Part shown: one piece after another, positions 37,503-46,971 of the stretch
How positions within the stretch are numbered: the first letter of the stretch is position 1
How the letters are laid out: every line of letters begins with the position of its first letter
Assembly (NCBI RefSeq): GCF_938015785.1
Contig: NZ_CALLWC010000032.1
Coordinates: forward strand, 1-64,000
Length of the DNA: 64,000 nucleotides
Origin: an uncultured Campylobacter sp.
GTDB lineage: Bacteria; Campylobacterota; Campylobacteria; Campylobacterales; Campylobacteraceae
Reading direction: 5' to 3'
Notes under the pieces: model-generated
What the model saw: the letters and a program-made list of their open reading frames with translations, nothing else
Told to the model about the DNA's origin: nothing
Database searches by the model: none
Made by a program: the position numbers and the translations under genes

Positions 37503-38897
37503 TTGTTAAATTCTACTAAAAACGCCATTCGTGGCGCGTTTTGGACGAAGCCGTTTATAGTTTTAGTGCTGCTTTTGCTGCTGTTAATCCCACTAAGCTT
37601 TATCGATAATCTTACCTACTCGCGCTCCGAAACCAAGCAGCTCGCGCAGGATTCGATCCTCACGCCGGTGGGTGGAGAGCTGCAAATCCAGGGCCTTGCG
37701 ATCGTAGTGCCTTACGCAGAGATAATCGAAGCGATAGACAAAAGCAACAACGAGCTCATAAAAAGGCGCGTAGAGAAAAATTTCATCATCGTGCCTAAAA
37801 ACTACTCCCTCGCGGCAGAGATCGACCCCACCTATTTAAAGCGCGGAATTTTTCGCGTTCCAATATATAACGGCGACTTCGCGCTTAAGGCGGACTTTGA
37901 GGCGATAAACTATACCGAGCTCGGCGTCGATCCTGCGCGGCTAAATTTCGACGAAGCCGTGCTAGTGCTCGGCGTAGGCAATCAAAAATCCTTCACCGCC
38001 TCCCCCGCTTTAAGCTTAAACGGCAAGGAGCTTAAGCAATATCACGGTAACACCGAAGCTAAAATTTTTGATCGAAGCCTAATCTACAAGCTCCCCGCTT
38101 CCGCGCTGTCGTCTGATTTTAGCATCAGCGGCACGCTTAAAATCCAAGGCGGCGAGGCACTTCATCTAGCTCCGATCGCGCAAAATAGCCGTTTTGAAAT
38201 TAGCTCTACTTGGGCATCGCCTAGCTTTGGCGGCGGCTTTATCGCCAAATCGCGCGAGGTAAGCGCTAGCGGTTTTAAAGCTTCGTGGGAAGTTACAGGC
38301 TTAGCCGCAGGCATTGCTCCTGCGTGGCTTGCAGATCAAGATGACCGCGTCGCTATGACGAACTGGCGCAGCAACGACGATAGAAATGACGCCGTAAGCA
38401 TCGGCTTCATCGAGCCCGTGAACAACTACTCGCTGATTAAGCGCTGCACGGATTACGCGCTGCTGTTCTTAGCGGTGCCGTTTTTAGCGATCTTTTTGTG
38501 CGAGGTTTACACTCACGAGCGCATCCACCCGATCCAGTATCTACTCATCGGGCTTGAGGACGTCGTTTTCTACCTGCTGGTACTTTCGCTTTCCGAGCAT
38601 ATGGGATTTGCGCTTAGCTATGCTGCTTCAGCGATCGCGGTAAGCGCGATAGTATTTTTCTACGCAAGCGCGATTTTCAAAGGCGCGCGCTGGGGCATTT
38701 TCATCACTTGCGTTCAGCTCGTTTCATATGCGATCCTCTATGTCATCTTAAATTCCGAAGACTACGCCCTATTAATGGGAAGTCTGATGATATTCGCGGT
38801 GATCTCTTTGGTGATGTATTTTACGCGCAAGCTCGACTGGTACGACACGGCGATCCCAAGCGGCGAGAAAAAGCAGGAGCAAGAGCCTGAAATTTAG
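37503..38897 (+). CDS. creD: CreD-family inner-membrane protein
   Basis: 464 residues from a TTG at 37503 preceded by AAAGGAG five bases away; the open frame upstream to 37350 lacks a ribosome site and reads as RAATTY sequence. An N-terminal anchor (KPFIVLVLLLLLLIPLSFID) and a large periplasmic domain precede C-terminal helices with the CreD hallmark HERIHPIQYLLIGLEDVVFY, then LSLSEHMGFALSY. CreD supports envelope integrity and is induced by CreBC in enterobacteria; no creBC genes are adjacent here. A clear terminator follows. Confidence 0.88.
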   Translation: MLNSTKNAIRGAFWTKPFIVLVLLLLLLIPLSFIDNLTYSRSETKQLAQDSILTPVGGELQIQGLAIVVPYAEIIEAIDKSNNELIKRRVEKNFIIVPKNYSLAAEIDPTYLKRGIFRVPIYNGDFALKADFEAINYTELGVDPARLNFDEAVLVLGVGNQKSFTASPALSLNGKELKQYHGNTEAKIFDRSLIYKLPASALSSDFSISGTLKIQGGEALHLAPIAQNSRFEISSTWASPSFGGGFIAKSREVSASGFKASWEVTGLAAGIAPAWLADQDDRVAMTNWRSNDDRNDAVSIGFIEPVNNYSLIKRCTDYALLFLAVPFLAIFLCEVYTHERIHPIQYLLIGLEDVVFYLLVLSLSEHMGFALSYAASAIAVSAIVFFYASAIFKGARWGIFITCVQLVSYAILYVILNSEDYALLMGSLMIFAVISLVMYFTRKLDWYDTAIPSGEKKQEQEPEI

Positions 38898-38929
38898 CCT
38901 TTAAATTTGCCGCTAAATTTAATCGCAAC

Positions 38930-38963
38930 GGCCTTTGGAGCTTTAAAATCCAAAGGCCTTTTT
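38930..38963 (+). terminator. Rho-independent terminator of creD
   Basis: Perfect 10-bp stem GGCCTTTGGA/TCCAAAGGCC with a 9-base loop followed by TTTTT, 32 bases after the creD stop. Confidence 0.85.
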
Positions 38964-39189
38964 AAATTTGCTCGCTAAATTTCAACTGCCAAAATTTCAT
39001 CTATCTGAAATTTTACCCGCCGCGGCAGACAAACTGCGACCGAGCCGAACGGCGCGCTTTAAATTTAGTCCCGCGAGAGTGAGCACGTCGCGACCAAATC
39101 TAGGGCGCGCCGCTTTAAATTTTAAAATTTCATCTATTCCATAGCGCCGATTTTTGAGTATAATGAGCGAAAAATTTTAAGGATTTTGT

Positions 39190-40197
39190 GTGATACTTGC
39201 TATTGAGAGCAGCTGCGACGATAGCTCGGTCGCGGTGATGGATGAGCGCAGTTTCGAGCTAAAATTTTACGAAAAAATAAGCCAGGAGGCCGATCACTCC
39301 AAATACGGCGGCGTCGTGCCCGAGCTTGCCGCGAGGCTGCATACGGAGGCGCTGCCGCGGATTTTACAGCGCGCAAAGCCCTATTTTAGCGAGCTTAGCG
39401 CCGTCGCAGCGACCAATACCCCGGGACTTAGCGTGAGCCTGATCGGCGGCGTAAATATGGCAAAAGCGCTCGCGCTCGCGCTAAATCTGCCGCTCATCGG
39501 CGTAAATCATCTCATAGGCCACGTCTACTCGCTGTTTTTGGACGGCGAGGCGCGATTTCCGATGGGCGTTTTGCTCGTTAGCGGCGGGCATACGATGGTT
39601 TTGGATATCGATGCGGCGGGGGGTATCGAAATTTTAGCGACCACCGGCGACGATAGCTTCGGCGAGAGCTTCGATAAGGTCGCCAAAATGCTAGGCCTCG
39701 GCTACCCGGGCGGCGCACTCATCGAGGAGCTTGCAAAAGGCGGCGAGCCGAGGTTTGAGCTGCCCGTGCCGCTGAAGGGCGATAGGCGGTTGGAGTATAG
39801 CTTTTCGGGGCTTAAAAACGCCGTGCGCGTGCAGATAGAGAAGCTAAAAAAGGCGGGCGAGCTGGATGAGCGGGCGATGCGCGATCTGGCGCGCTGCTTT
39901 GAGGACGCGGCGTGCGCGCACATACTGGATAAATTGCAGCGGATCTTTGAGCTGCGGCGCTTTGCGCGCTTCGGCGTCGTGGGCGGAGCGAGCGCAAACC
40001 TGCATCTGCGGGGGCTTTTGACGGATTTGTGCGAGCGGGCGGGCTGCGAGATGCTTTTTGCGCCGATGAAATTTTGCTCCGACAACGCCGCTATGATCGC
40101 GCGCGCGGCGATAGAAAAGCTGCGTAAAAAGGAATTTACGGCGCCCGCAGAGCTGCAGATCATCCCGCATCTAAATCTACGCTCGGCGTTTGAGTGA
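39190..40197 (+). CDS. tsaD: tRNA N6-adenosine threonylcarbamoyltransferase TsaD
   Basis: A 335-residue Kae1/YgjD family protein started at a GTG (39190) with AAGGA upstream. Features are MILAIESSCDDSS, the metal-binding VNHLIGHVYS (HxxxH), VSGGHTM and the C-terminal FCSDNAAMIA with the third metal ligand. With TsaB/E it installs threonylcarbamoyl on A37 of ANN-decoding tRNAs. It is monocistronic here. Confidence 0.95.
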   Translation: MILAIESSCDDSSVAVMDERSFELKFYEKISQEADHSKYGGVVPELAARLHTEALPRILQRAKPYFSELSAVAATNTPGLSVSLIGGVNMAKALALALNLPLIGVNHLIGHVYSLFLDGEARFPMGVLLVSGGHTMVLDIDAAGGIEILATTGDDSFGESFDKVAKMLGLGYPGGALIEELAKGGEPRFELPVPLKGDRRLEYSFSGLKNAVRVQIEKLKKAGELDERAMRDLARCFEDAACAHILDKLQRIFELRRFARFGVVGGASANLHLRGLLTDLCERAGCEMLFAPMKFCSDNAAMIARAAIEKLRKKEFTAPAELQIIPHLNLRSAFE

Positions 40198-40468
40198 AAT
40201 TTTAAAATTTACAGATAATCTGCGCCCGCTAGCGGATTCTTGCGCACTGGATGTTTGAGTAAAATTTTATCTCGCGCTCGCTCACGGTTGGGTTTTGGAT
40301 AAAATTCACTTTGAATTTACACATCGCGTTTCGAGCCCACGCCACGTTTTGCTAACTCCTTTCGTGCTTGCACCGCCATCGGTACCGCTGCCGCTGCGCG
40401 CCCCCTTGTCGTTTATAATGTCTACTAAAATTTGATCGACTTTGTTAGTTTGTCGTTTTTATCCTTTC

Positions 40469-40951
40469 TTAATCGTGCAGAAAAGTTACGACTTCGTGTT
40501 CTTTTGGAACATATTCCCTATTTTCAATACCGCCGCTGCCATACTCAGACAAGGCTTCATTTAAAATTTCATAAAGCTCATCTATCGAAATATCTCCAAT
40601 GTCAGAATTTACGCTTTGAAATTTATATTTGACCTTAAATGGATTTTTCGTGAAATATTTACTCGTTGTCTCATCGTAAATTCGCCTTATGTCTAGCTCG
40701 ATATTTGTATCTTTATAATGGAGCAACCAAATATCCTCGCCCGTATAGCCATCTCTTGGATCAGGTAATTGAGGGCTACCGATGAAGATAAGGTAAGTCT
40801 GTTTTTGTTTATCTACTACCCAATTTAACCATCTAATATCTTGATCGCTCAATAAAGGTTTTCTAAATTTTGTCCTAATTTTATTAACAGTGTCTATAAC
40901 ATTGTATTTCTTCAAGTCCTCTTTCGAAATATATTCCGCTACAAACGCCAT
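40469..40951 (-). CDS. Orphan hypothetical protein, 160 aa
   Basis: A good AAGGAGGAGAAA ribosome site precedes the ATG. The protein is soluble and acidic with aromatic-rich stretches (DIRWLNWVVDKQKQTYLIF, DGYTGEDIWLLHYKDTNIEL). The DNA is more AT-rich than neighbouring housekeeping genes and almost free of RAATTY arrays, suggesting later acquisition. Size and composition recall immunity-type proteins, but no family is recognised and no toxin gene is adjacent. Confidence 0.65.
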   Translation of the reverse strand: MAFVAEYISKEDLKKYNVIDTVNKIRTKFRKPLLSDQDIRWLNWVVDKQKQTYLIFIGSPQLPDPRDGYTGEDIWLLHYKDTNIELDIRRIYDETTSKYFTKNPFKVKYKFQSVNSDIGDISIDELYEILNEALSEYGSGGIENREYVPKEHEVVTFLHD

Positions 40952-41276
40952 TTTCTCCTCCTTAAAATTTAATTCTCGGATTATACTACGATATGTTTAT
41001 ATCCGCCTATGCGCTAATAAATATATCGTAGGGTTAAATTTATAATTGATTTTCGCCTCAAACCACATGCAACGCTCGCATTAAAATTTTTCAAATTCCG
41101 AAGCGCAGTTTAAATTTACAGCCACAGCTCGGCGCGCGCTAAAGCGCAAGTCGCCGCGCGTTTAAATCTAGCCGCAAATCATGCGGCGTTTCAAATTTAA
41201 ACACTGCGCGGATTGCCACGCTACGCGGGCTCGGTAAAATTTAACCGCGTCGCGATTAAATTTCGCCGCGGCGCGT
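40952..41276. other. Gene-free gap of 325 bases
   Basis: AAATTT words and GC-rich spacers between queC and the orphan gene. No feature supported. Confidence 0.5.
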
Positions 41277-42410
41277 CTAAGCTTCTATCGCGTAGGGGAT
41301 TTTATCTTTTGCGCCGGCGCCCGCAAAGCCTTTAAGCCGCAGTAGGCAGCTGTCGCAAAGCCCGCACGCAGCGTCCTCGCGCTCGTAGCAGCTCCACGTA
41401 AGCTCTAACGGCACGCCGATTCTAAGCGCCAGCGAGACGATCTGCGCCTTGCTAAGGTGCACGAGCGGGGTTTTGATGCGTGGATGAAAGTCGCGGCTCG
41501 TGCCCAGATCGAGCGCTCGCTCAAACGCGCCGATGAACTCCGCGCCGCAATCGGGGTAGCCGCTGCTATCCTCCTGCACCACGCCGATGAAAATCGCGTC
41601 GCAGCGCTCCTTCTCGGCAAGGGCGGCGGCGATGCTCAAAAACACGCCGTTGCGAAACGGCACGTAGGTGCTCGGCAGATCCGAAAACACGCTCTCGCCG
41701 CTTGGCGGTGAAATTTTATCGCTTCGGCTTTGCAGTAAAATTTTACCCCCTGCGTGCTTGGGTGGAATTTCATCGCCCTGCTGCAGCTCGGCTTCACTTT
41801 GAGGTAAAATTTCGCCGTCTTGAACCAGAATTTTGATGCCCTGCGGTGGGATTTTGTCGTCGCAGGCTAAAATTTTGCTGTCTTGCGATGAAATTTTATC
41901 GTCCCCTAGTGGAATTTCGCAGCCTTGAATTAAAATTTCACCGCTCTGTGTACGGCTGCTCCGCGCCGAATCTACGGCGAGCGGAATGTCTGCGGAGCTC
42001 GTCGAGAAATTTAACGCAGTAAAATTTTGCTCGCCAATCTCGGCATTAGTAAAATTCGCCGCAATAGAATTTTGCCCTTCTAGACGGGCGCTCTTGGAAT
42101 TTGCCGCGCTGTCAATCTCGGTGCCGGTAGAATTTGCCGCGGCGCCAAGCTCCGCAGCGCCCTTTCTTATCGGCAAAGTACCGTCCGTAAGGGCACTGCC
42201 ACCAATTTGCGCGATGAAGCGAGCATCTAAAATAAACCTCTTTGCAACCCCCAAATCGTCGCAAATTTTACCGAAGCACTCGCGCTCCTTGTCCATCGTG
42301 CGCTGATCGTAGTCAAAGTGCAGCGCCACGATCTCGTAACCTTCGCGCTTCGCGATATAGGCGCAGGTCGCGCTGTCCATGCCGCCGCTGATCACGCATA
42401 AAGCTCTCAT
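41277..42410 (-). CDS. queC: 7-cyano-7-deazaguanine synthase QueC with a ~160-residue low-complexity insert
   Basis: 377 residues where 220-230 is usual. The PP-loop [13 protein letters not shown] (residues 8-20) is intact, as is the zinc site [15 protein letters not shown] (C341, C349, C352, C355). The excess lies at about residues 84-243, between [12 protein letters not shown] and [14 protein letters not shown], a surface loop in known QueC folds. The first part reads as Asn-Ser/Asn-Phe; the second as Lys-Ile/Glu-Ile ([31 protein letters not shown]). QueC converts 7-carboxy-7-deazaguanine to preQ0 for queuosine. Divergent from ybeY, with the starts 56 bases apart. Confidence 0.9.
   Translation of the reverse strand: MRALCVISGGMDSATCAYIAKREGYEIVALHFDYDQRTMDKERECFGKICDDLGVAKRFILDARFIAQIGGSALTDGTLPIRKGAAELGAAANSTGTEIDSAANSKSARLEGQNSIAANFTNAEIGEQNFTALNFSTSSADIPLAVDSARSSRTQSGEILIQGCEIPLGDDKISSQDSKILACDDKIPPQGIKILVQDGEILPQSEAELQQGDEIPPKHAGGKILLQSRSDKISPPSGESVFSDLPSTYVPFRNGVFLSIAAALAEKERCDAIFIGVVQEDSSGYPDCGAEFIGAFERALDLGTSRDFHPRIKTPLVHLSKAQIVSLALRIGVPLELTWSCYEREDAACGLCDSCLLRLKGFAGAGAKDKIPYAIEA
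41682..42161. repeat. RAATTY array inside queC, switching reading frame midway
   Basis: The right half (about 41970-42161) is read as Asn-Ser/Asn-Phe. The left half (about 41700-41960) uses AAAATTTTA/GGAATTTCA words read as Lys-Ile or Glu-Ile, a different codon phase. Both halves are open because the spacers avoid stops. Confidence 0.75.
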
Positions 42411-42465
42411 TTTCGTCCTTTTTTTTGCTAAAATTATACGAAAATTTTATAAAAGAGGGGTAAAA

Positions 42466-43095
42466 ATGATACTTTGCGAGCAGCCCTATCCCGAAATTTT
42501 GGACGCTATCGCGGCGGAGCTGGGCGGCGGGAGCGTCGAGCTAATTTTCGTGCGCGGCGAGGAGATGCGGCAGCTAAATGCGCAAACGCGCGGCATCGAT
42601 AAGACGACCGATGTGCTGAGCTTCCCACTCGATCCTGCGGCGTTTGCAGGCTTCGGCGAGGATTTTAGCGAAGAGAATTCCGCGCATGAAAACAGCGGTG
42701 ATAAAAATCCAGACGCTGCGAATCCCGCTAGTGAAAATACAAGCGCCGCGAATTCTGCGAGCAAAAATTCTAATACCATAAATTCTGAAAATTCCGAGGG
42801 CGAAAGTTCTGGCGATGAAAATTTAAAAAATGAAAATTTTGGCGGCGGAAATTTCACCCCCGCGCTACTCGGCTCGGTCGTGATAAATTTAGACCTCGTG
42901 GAGCTGAAAGCCGCGCAGCTGGGGCACGGCAGGGATGACGAGACGGCGCTGCTTTTTACGCACGGCATGCTGCACGTGCTAGGTTACGATCATGAAAGCG
43001 ACGACGGACAGATGCGCGCCAAGGAATGCGAGATCATCAAGAAATTCCGCCTTCCAAAAAGCCTGATCGTACGAACGGAAGGAAGCGAGGAGTAG
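42466..43095 (+). CDS. ybeY: Endoribonuclease YbeY with a ~70-residue low-complexity insert
   Basis: 209 residues from the ATG at 42466 (GAGGGG upstream); the frame is open further up inside queC but without a ribosome site. Metal-binding [12 protein letters not shown] gives H166, H170 and H176. [10 protein letters not shown] (47-56) is the usual core, followed by an insert of about residues 62-131 ([33 protein letters not shown]) before the conserved [10 protein letters not shown]. Normal YbeY is 140-160 residues. It matures 16S rRNA 3' ends and supports ribosome quality control. Here the Asn-Ser words are on the plus strand. Confidence 0.9.
   Translation: MILCEQPYPEILDAIAAELGGGSVELIFVRGEEMRQLNAQTRGIDKTTDVLSFPLDPAAFAGFGEDFSEENSAHENSGDKNPDAANPASENTSAANSASKNSNTINSENSEGESSGDENLKNENFGGGNFTPALLGSVVINLDLVELKAAQLGHGRDDETALLFTHGMLHVLGYDHESDDGQMRAKECEIIKKFRLPKSLIVRTEGSEE
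42649..42858. repeat. RAATTY array inside ybeY
   Basis: GAATTC, AAATTC and GAATTT units with GCGA/GAAA spacers, read as Asn-Ser. Some words are degraded by one base (AATCC, AATAC), which gives NP and NT in place of NS. Confidence 0.65.
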
Positions 43096-43214
43096 GCGCT
43101 GTATATCAAAAAAGGGCGAGCAAAAGCATGTACGGCGACGCAAAATCCGAACAAAATTTTAAAAACGCAGATACGAAAGCAAAAAATAAGCGACCCAAAA
43201 CCACAGCGATAAAA

Positions 43215-43300
43215 GGATCTTTTAGGGTAAATTCGCCGTAATTTCCCAACCAGAATTTCGCATGCTCAAAGTTATCAATCGCAACTAAATGCGTTGCATG
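43215..43300 (-). pseudogene. Fragment of a second copy of the 45113-45661 gene
   Basis: Positions 43215-43284 match 45135-45204 in 66 of 70 bases by eye, and all four differences are silent: both encode AIDNFEHAKFWLGNYGEF then TLKDP. Upstream it continues as a diverged NHATHLV against the HHATF of the full gene, and stops at the end of the 43310-44116 gene. Downstream it runs into unrelated sequence at the end of ybeY. It is the remnant of a duplication. Confidence 0.75.
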
Positions 43301-43309
43301 ATTTACTCC

Positions 43310-44116
43310 TTAACGGTAAATTTTCGTATTTAAATACAAATTTCTACAAACGGATGTTTGCGAAACTTTGTCTTTAAATTTGCTAATTTTAATAAAAACC
43401 GCTTTAAGACCGTTTATTAAATTTACGGAATCGATAAAAAGTAGATAATCTTCGCTCTTATATTTTATCGGTCCGAAATAAATCAGGGTATCTCCTGCGA
43501 TCTTGTTTCGATAATCCTCAAAATCTGCCCTGCTATAATATGAATCGTATGAGGGGTCTTTTATAATTTTACTGCACTCTTGCGGATCTAGAATATACAT
43601 AAAATTTGCAAAAGACATCTCGTATTGCCGAAAATCTCTATACGTCATAATATACAAAAGCTTATTATCAAATTTATATAACGTAAATCCTCTCCCCGTA
43701 AAGCCGTCTCTAATCGTTGTATTCATATCCATATACCAGCAATCGCCCATATTTTTCTTTAAAACTGGGTTATTGTAATCCGTCGTATCAAAAACCAGAG
43801 GCTTGATTACGCTTATATTTTTCCATTCGAATAGATCATCGTAAAAGTCGTTGCAGAAGTCTCTTTCTTTTGATAAATGCTCTTCATACTCTTTTTTGAG
43901 CGTTGCATTTCTATCTATTTGCCAAAAGCTAACGGTTTTTCCGTTGAAAGTGGTTTCTCCTTCTACCATACCGGAAGGATTGTTTCTTACTACTTTCCTA
44001 TCATTAGCTTTCCATAAAGCTATTTTTAAATCAAAAGGAATTTCCGTATCGCTTACATCGTTTGCATTCGCAAATAATACGAATGCGATCATTAAGATGA
44101 AAATATGAACCCACAT
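43310..44116 (-). CDS. Secreted hypothetical protein, copy 2 of a tandem pair
   Basis: 268 residues with a signal peptide (WVHIFILMIAFVLFANAND). It shares with the next gene a near-identical central block of about 80 residues (EYEEHLSKERDFCNDFYDDL, IKPLVFDTTDYNNPVLKKN, MGDCWYMDMN, GRGFTLYKFDNKLLYIM) flanked by diverged ends that still align (PIKYKSEDYLLFID against PIRYKDTDYLLFID). Conserved cysteines suggest disulfides in the periplasm. Not recognised. The ribosome site is AGGGGCGG. Eight bases separate it from copy 1. Confidence 0.72.
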   Translation of the reverse strand: MWVHIFILMIAFVLFANANDVSDTEIPFDLKIALWKANDRKVVRNNPSGMVEGETTFNGKTVSFWQIDRNATLKKEYEEHLSKERDFCNDFYDDLFEWKNISVIKPLVFDTTDYNNPVLKKNMGDCWYMDMNTTIRDGFTGRGFTLYKFDNKLLYIMTYRDFRQYEMSFANFMYILDPQECSKIIKDPSYDSYYSRADFEDYRNKIAGDTLIYFGPIKYKSEDYLLFIDSVNLINGLKAVFIKISKFKDKVSQTSVCRNLYLNTKIYR

Positions 44117-44124
44117 AACCGCCC

Positions 44125-44925
44125 CTATCGATAAAGCTTCGTATTTACGTATGAATTGCTACAAACAGGCATTTGTAAAATACCGTCTTTAAATTTCCTG
44201 ATTGCGACATTGAGCAGTTGTCCGCTATGCGTATTGTCGAAATCTATGAAAAGTAGATAGTCTGTATCTTTATAACGTATCGGTTCGGCATAAAACAGAC
44301 GCGGTTTATATATAATGTTTTTTAAACTCTCCAAATTTGCCTTGCCACGAGGATCTTTTATGATTTCACTGCACTTTTTGGGATCTAAAATGTAAGCAAG
44401 ATTTGCGAAATCATCCGTCTGATATATATAAGGAGTGGTTTTGTAAATCATAATATACAAAAGCTTATTATCAAATTTATATAATGTAAATCCTCGCCCG
44501 CTAAAGCCGTCTTTAATCGTTTTATTCATATCCATATACCAGCAATCGCCCATATTTTTCTTTAAAACTGGGTTATTGTAATCCGTCGTATCAAAAACCA
44601 GAGGTTTGATTATATTTATATTTTTCCACTCGAACAGATCATCGTAAAAGTCGTTGCAGAAGTCTCTTTCTTTTGATAAATGCTCTTCGTATTCTTTTTT
44701 GAGCGTTGCATTATCTTCTATCGTAAAAAAATAAAAACTCTTGCCGTTAAAGGTAGTTGCACCCCGGATCATAGGTTCGTGAAGAGCTTTTCTTACAACT
44801 TTTTTATCTTGAATTTTCCATAAAATAGGTTCCAGTTGCCATGGCATCGATGGATGCTTTATATCATCCGCTTTTGCGAACGATACGGCAAACAATATCG
44901 CTAAAATAAAAGCACGAATTTGCAT
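44125..44925 (-). CDS. Secreted hypothetical protein, copy 1 of a tandem pair
   Basis: 266 residues with the signal peptide RAFILAILFAVSFAKADD. Paralogous to 43310-44116 over its whole length, most strongly in the middle, and ending SYVNTKLYR against LYLNTKIYR. It has AAGGAGCAAGG before the ATG. The strongly conserved middle against diverged ends suggests either recent gene conversion in the centre or strong selection there. AT-rich compared with flanking housekeeping genes. Function unknown. Confidence 0.72.
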   Translation of the reverse strand: MQIRAFILAILFAVSFAKADDIKHPSMPWQLEPILWKIQDKKVVRKALHEPMIRGATTFNGKSFYFFTIEDNATLKKEYEEHLSKERDFCNDFYDDLFEWKNINIIKPLVFDTTDYNNPVLKKNMGDCWYMDMNKTIKDGFSGRGFTLYKFDNKLLYIMIYKTTPYIYQTDDFANLAYILDPKKCSEIIKDPRGKANLESLKNIIYKPRLFYAEPIRYKDTDYLLFIDFDNTHSGQLLNVAIRKFKDGILQMPVCSNSYVNTKLYR

Positions 44926-45112
44926 CCCTTGCTCCTTAAAATAGGCTTTTGGAATCTTAAAAGCGTTTTTTGTTATCGGTCATATAAGCTTATACAACAT
45001 AATTACTTAATCAAAGTATAAAATACATTATCATATCCGCACAAATATGAATTTATGCATATACCGCCGATCTATACGGCAGGCTTTCAGTGTTTAAAAT
45101 TACCGATCAAGT

Positions 45113-45661
45113 TTATTCACACTCATGAATGTATGGATCTTTTAGGGTAAATTCGCCGTAATTTCCCAACCAAAATTTTGCATGCTCAAAATTATCAATG
45201 GCAAATGTCGCATGGTGCTCGCTATACACTCTGCGCGACCTGCATTTTTTGCCTTCGTAATCATAATGATCTGCGAGCTTTTTATAAAATTCAATGCTTT
45301 CGTTATCAAAGTCGTAACCCAGCGCGATATCTTGATTTCGCCCGTCGTAAAAATGGATATAGTCAAAATCGAAGTTGTAATAAACCTTGCAATGACCATT
45401 TTCGCCGTTTATTATGGCATCGCTGCAATATTTTTCTAGTTTTAATTTCTCTTTTTCAAACTCATGCCGTAGCTTGGTTTGCTCTGGCGGGTCTAAATTT
45501 TGTGTTTTCTTAGTAAAAAATTCCTCTTCATACCTAAGCGCTTTTTGTAATAAAACGTCCGCATACTCGGCTCTTTTAGAATAAAAATATAGAAAATAAG
45601 AGGCGTATAATATAAAGATGAAACCTGCGAAAATCATAAAATTTCTAAGTAGTTTTTTCAA
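45113..45661 (-). CDS. Membrane-anchored hypothetical protein
   Basis: About 182 residues from a TTG at 45659-45661 with AAAGG six bases before it; an in-frame TTG at 45692-45694 would add 11 residues. An N-terminal anchor (LRNFMIFAGFIFILYASYF) precedes a charged extracytoplasmic domain with cysteines (KYCSDAI, GHCKVYYNFDFDYIHFYDGR, GKKCRSRRVYSEHH, and the final HECE). A near-identical stretch of its 3' part is duplicated at 43215-43284. It probably belongs with the two secreted paralogs downstream. Not recognised. Confidence 0.65.
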   Translation of the reverse strand: MKKLLRNFMIFAGFIFILYASYFLYFYSKRAEYADVLLQKALRYEEEFFTKKTQNLDPPEQTKLRHEFEKEKLKLEKYCSDAIINGENGHCKVYYNFDFDYIHFYDGRNQDIALGYDFDNESIEFYKKLADHYDYEGKKCRSRRVYSEHHATFAIDNFEHAKFWLGNYGEFTLKDPYIHECE

Positions 45662-45941
45662 ATCGTTGCCTTTATATGCTCTATATCGGTGCAAATAGTT
45701 TTGCCTCTTTCAAAAAGAGCGATGACTTATTATATCCCGTTAAGATTAAATCGCATTTGCAATTTGATATTATATTTTGATTTTAATCTGATATAAGAAT
45801 GACGGGGCGTAAAATTTATCGTCGTATCATGTAAATTCCGCGGGCAAAATTTATATAAATAAAATTCGCTTAACTGCACGCTTAGCCAAAACTCACGGAG
45901 TCTATATTTGTTCCTGCGGACAAACCCTCAAGCGCGCCGAT

Positions 45942-46853
45942 TTAGAATTTAAATTTCTTAAATTCTATCTTTTCATCGAAAACCGACATCGTGCGCCGTA
46001 ACTCGTCTATATCGACATTTAGCACGGCTAAGAAATACTCCCGTAGCTGCACGTATTCATCTTTGTTTGCCATCAAAATATTCATTATATCGACATTGGC
46101 GTTTTCTTTATATAGCACGAGCTGATCGTGAATGCCGAAAAATCCGAGGCTGCCATTATGTAGATGCATAAATATCTTAGAGCCGTAAAGCAGGGTAAGT
46201 ACCATAGTAAAAATACAAACTATATTTCTAATATTAACACTCACGCTTTCGTCGTCTCCGCCAAACTTAAGCGCGAGTAAAACCCAAACGGCGATAATGA
46301 TCTTAAGGGCTAACGGCATTTGCTGCCTCCAACTCCATCTGCAATCGAAGCTAATCGCCATCGCACCGATCTTTTGTAGCTCAAAAAATTTCACAATTTC
46401 GCCCTTTTTATAATACGCGACGGCGGAGTTCGTCATCACGAAATATGCTTCGCCCTCGCGCCTAGCCGCTTCTATGAGCGGTAAGAGCACTAGAATAAAC
46501 ATCCGCAATACGCCTAGCTCTGGCGGACCTACCACGATGATGGCAAAAAACAAAAATATTAAAAATGCGCAGCACATCGCAGGGAATTGATATTTAACGT
46601 AATCGCGATAGAGATGATCTGTTATGATTAATGGGGCTCTGTCATAATCTATGATTATGGTATGATCCTCGCTCGAAAGGCTCGCATTCTTGTCGGTATA
46701 CGTTTCTGCACTATCATCTGCAAACTCCGAGCCATCTAGTTTTAAATTCAGATCGCAAGCATCAGGCTTATCACTATCCGTCTGCGATCTGCGAGGCGCC
46801 TTCGTGTGCCTTCCACGCAAGGCCTCTCTTAGCTCATCTAAATTATCGCTCAA
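45942..46853 (-). CDS. Hypothetical membrane protein, distant paralog of the 16355-17329 protein
   Basis: 303 residues started at a TTG with GGAG five bases before it (AAGGAGACGATTTG). A charged, Asp/Ser-rich N-terminal ~70 residues leads to IIIDYDRAPLIITDHLYRDY. Then come two hydrophobic pairs (FPAMCCAFLIFLFFAIIVVG, LRMFILVLLPLIEAA; LALKIIIAVWVLLALKF, IVCIFTMVLTLLYGSK) and a cytosolic tail. The DYD-x3-P(L/I)II pattern, its spacing to the membrane segments and the tail mirror 16355-17329. No family recognised. Confidence 0.65.
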   Translation of the reverse strand: MSDNLDELREALRGRHTKAPRRSQTDSDKPDACDLNLKLDGSEFADDSAETYTDKNASLSSEDHTIIIDYDRAPLIITDHLYRDYVKYQFPAMCCAFLIFLFFAIIVVGPPELGVLRMFILVLLPLIEAARREGEAYFVMTNSAVAYYKKGEIVKFFELQKIGAMAISFDCRWSWRQQMPLALKIIIAVWVLLALKFGGDDESVSVNIRNIVCIFTMVLTLLYGSKIFMHLHNGSLGFFGIHDQLVLYKENANVDIMNILMANKDEYVQLREYFLAVLNVDIDELRRTMSVFDEKIEFKKFKF

Positions 46854-46971
46854 ATCGTCTCCTTAAATTTTGCCCGAAATTTTGCCACTCTTTTTTAGCC
46901 CGTTCCGCAAACAAACGCTGCAAAAAGGCGTCCGCGGCGAATAAATTTTGCTTGAATTTTAAAAGCTCCGT

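Noticed and set aside
42379..42465. N-terminal extension of ybeY overlapping queC
   Set aside because: No ribosome site, while the ATG at 42466 has GAGGGG and matches the family start.
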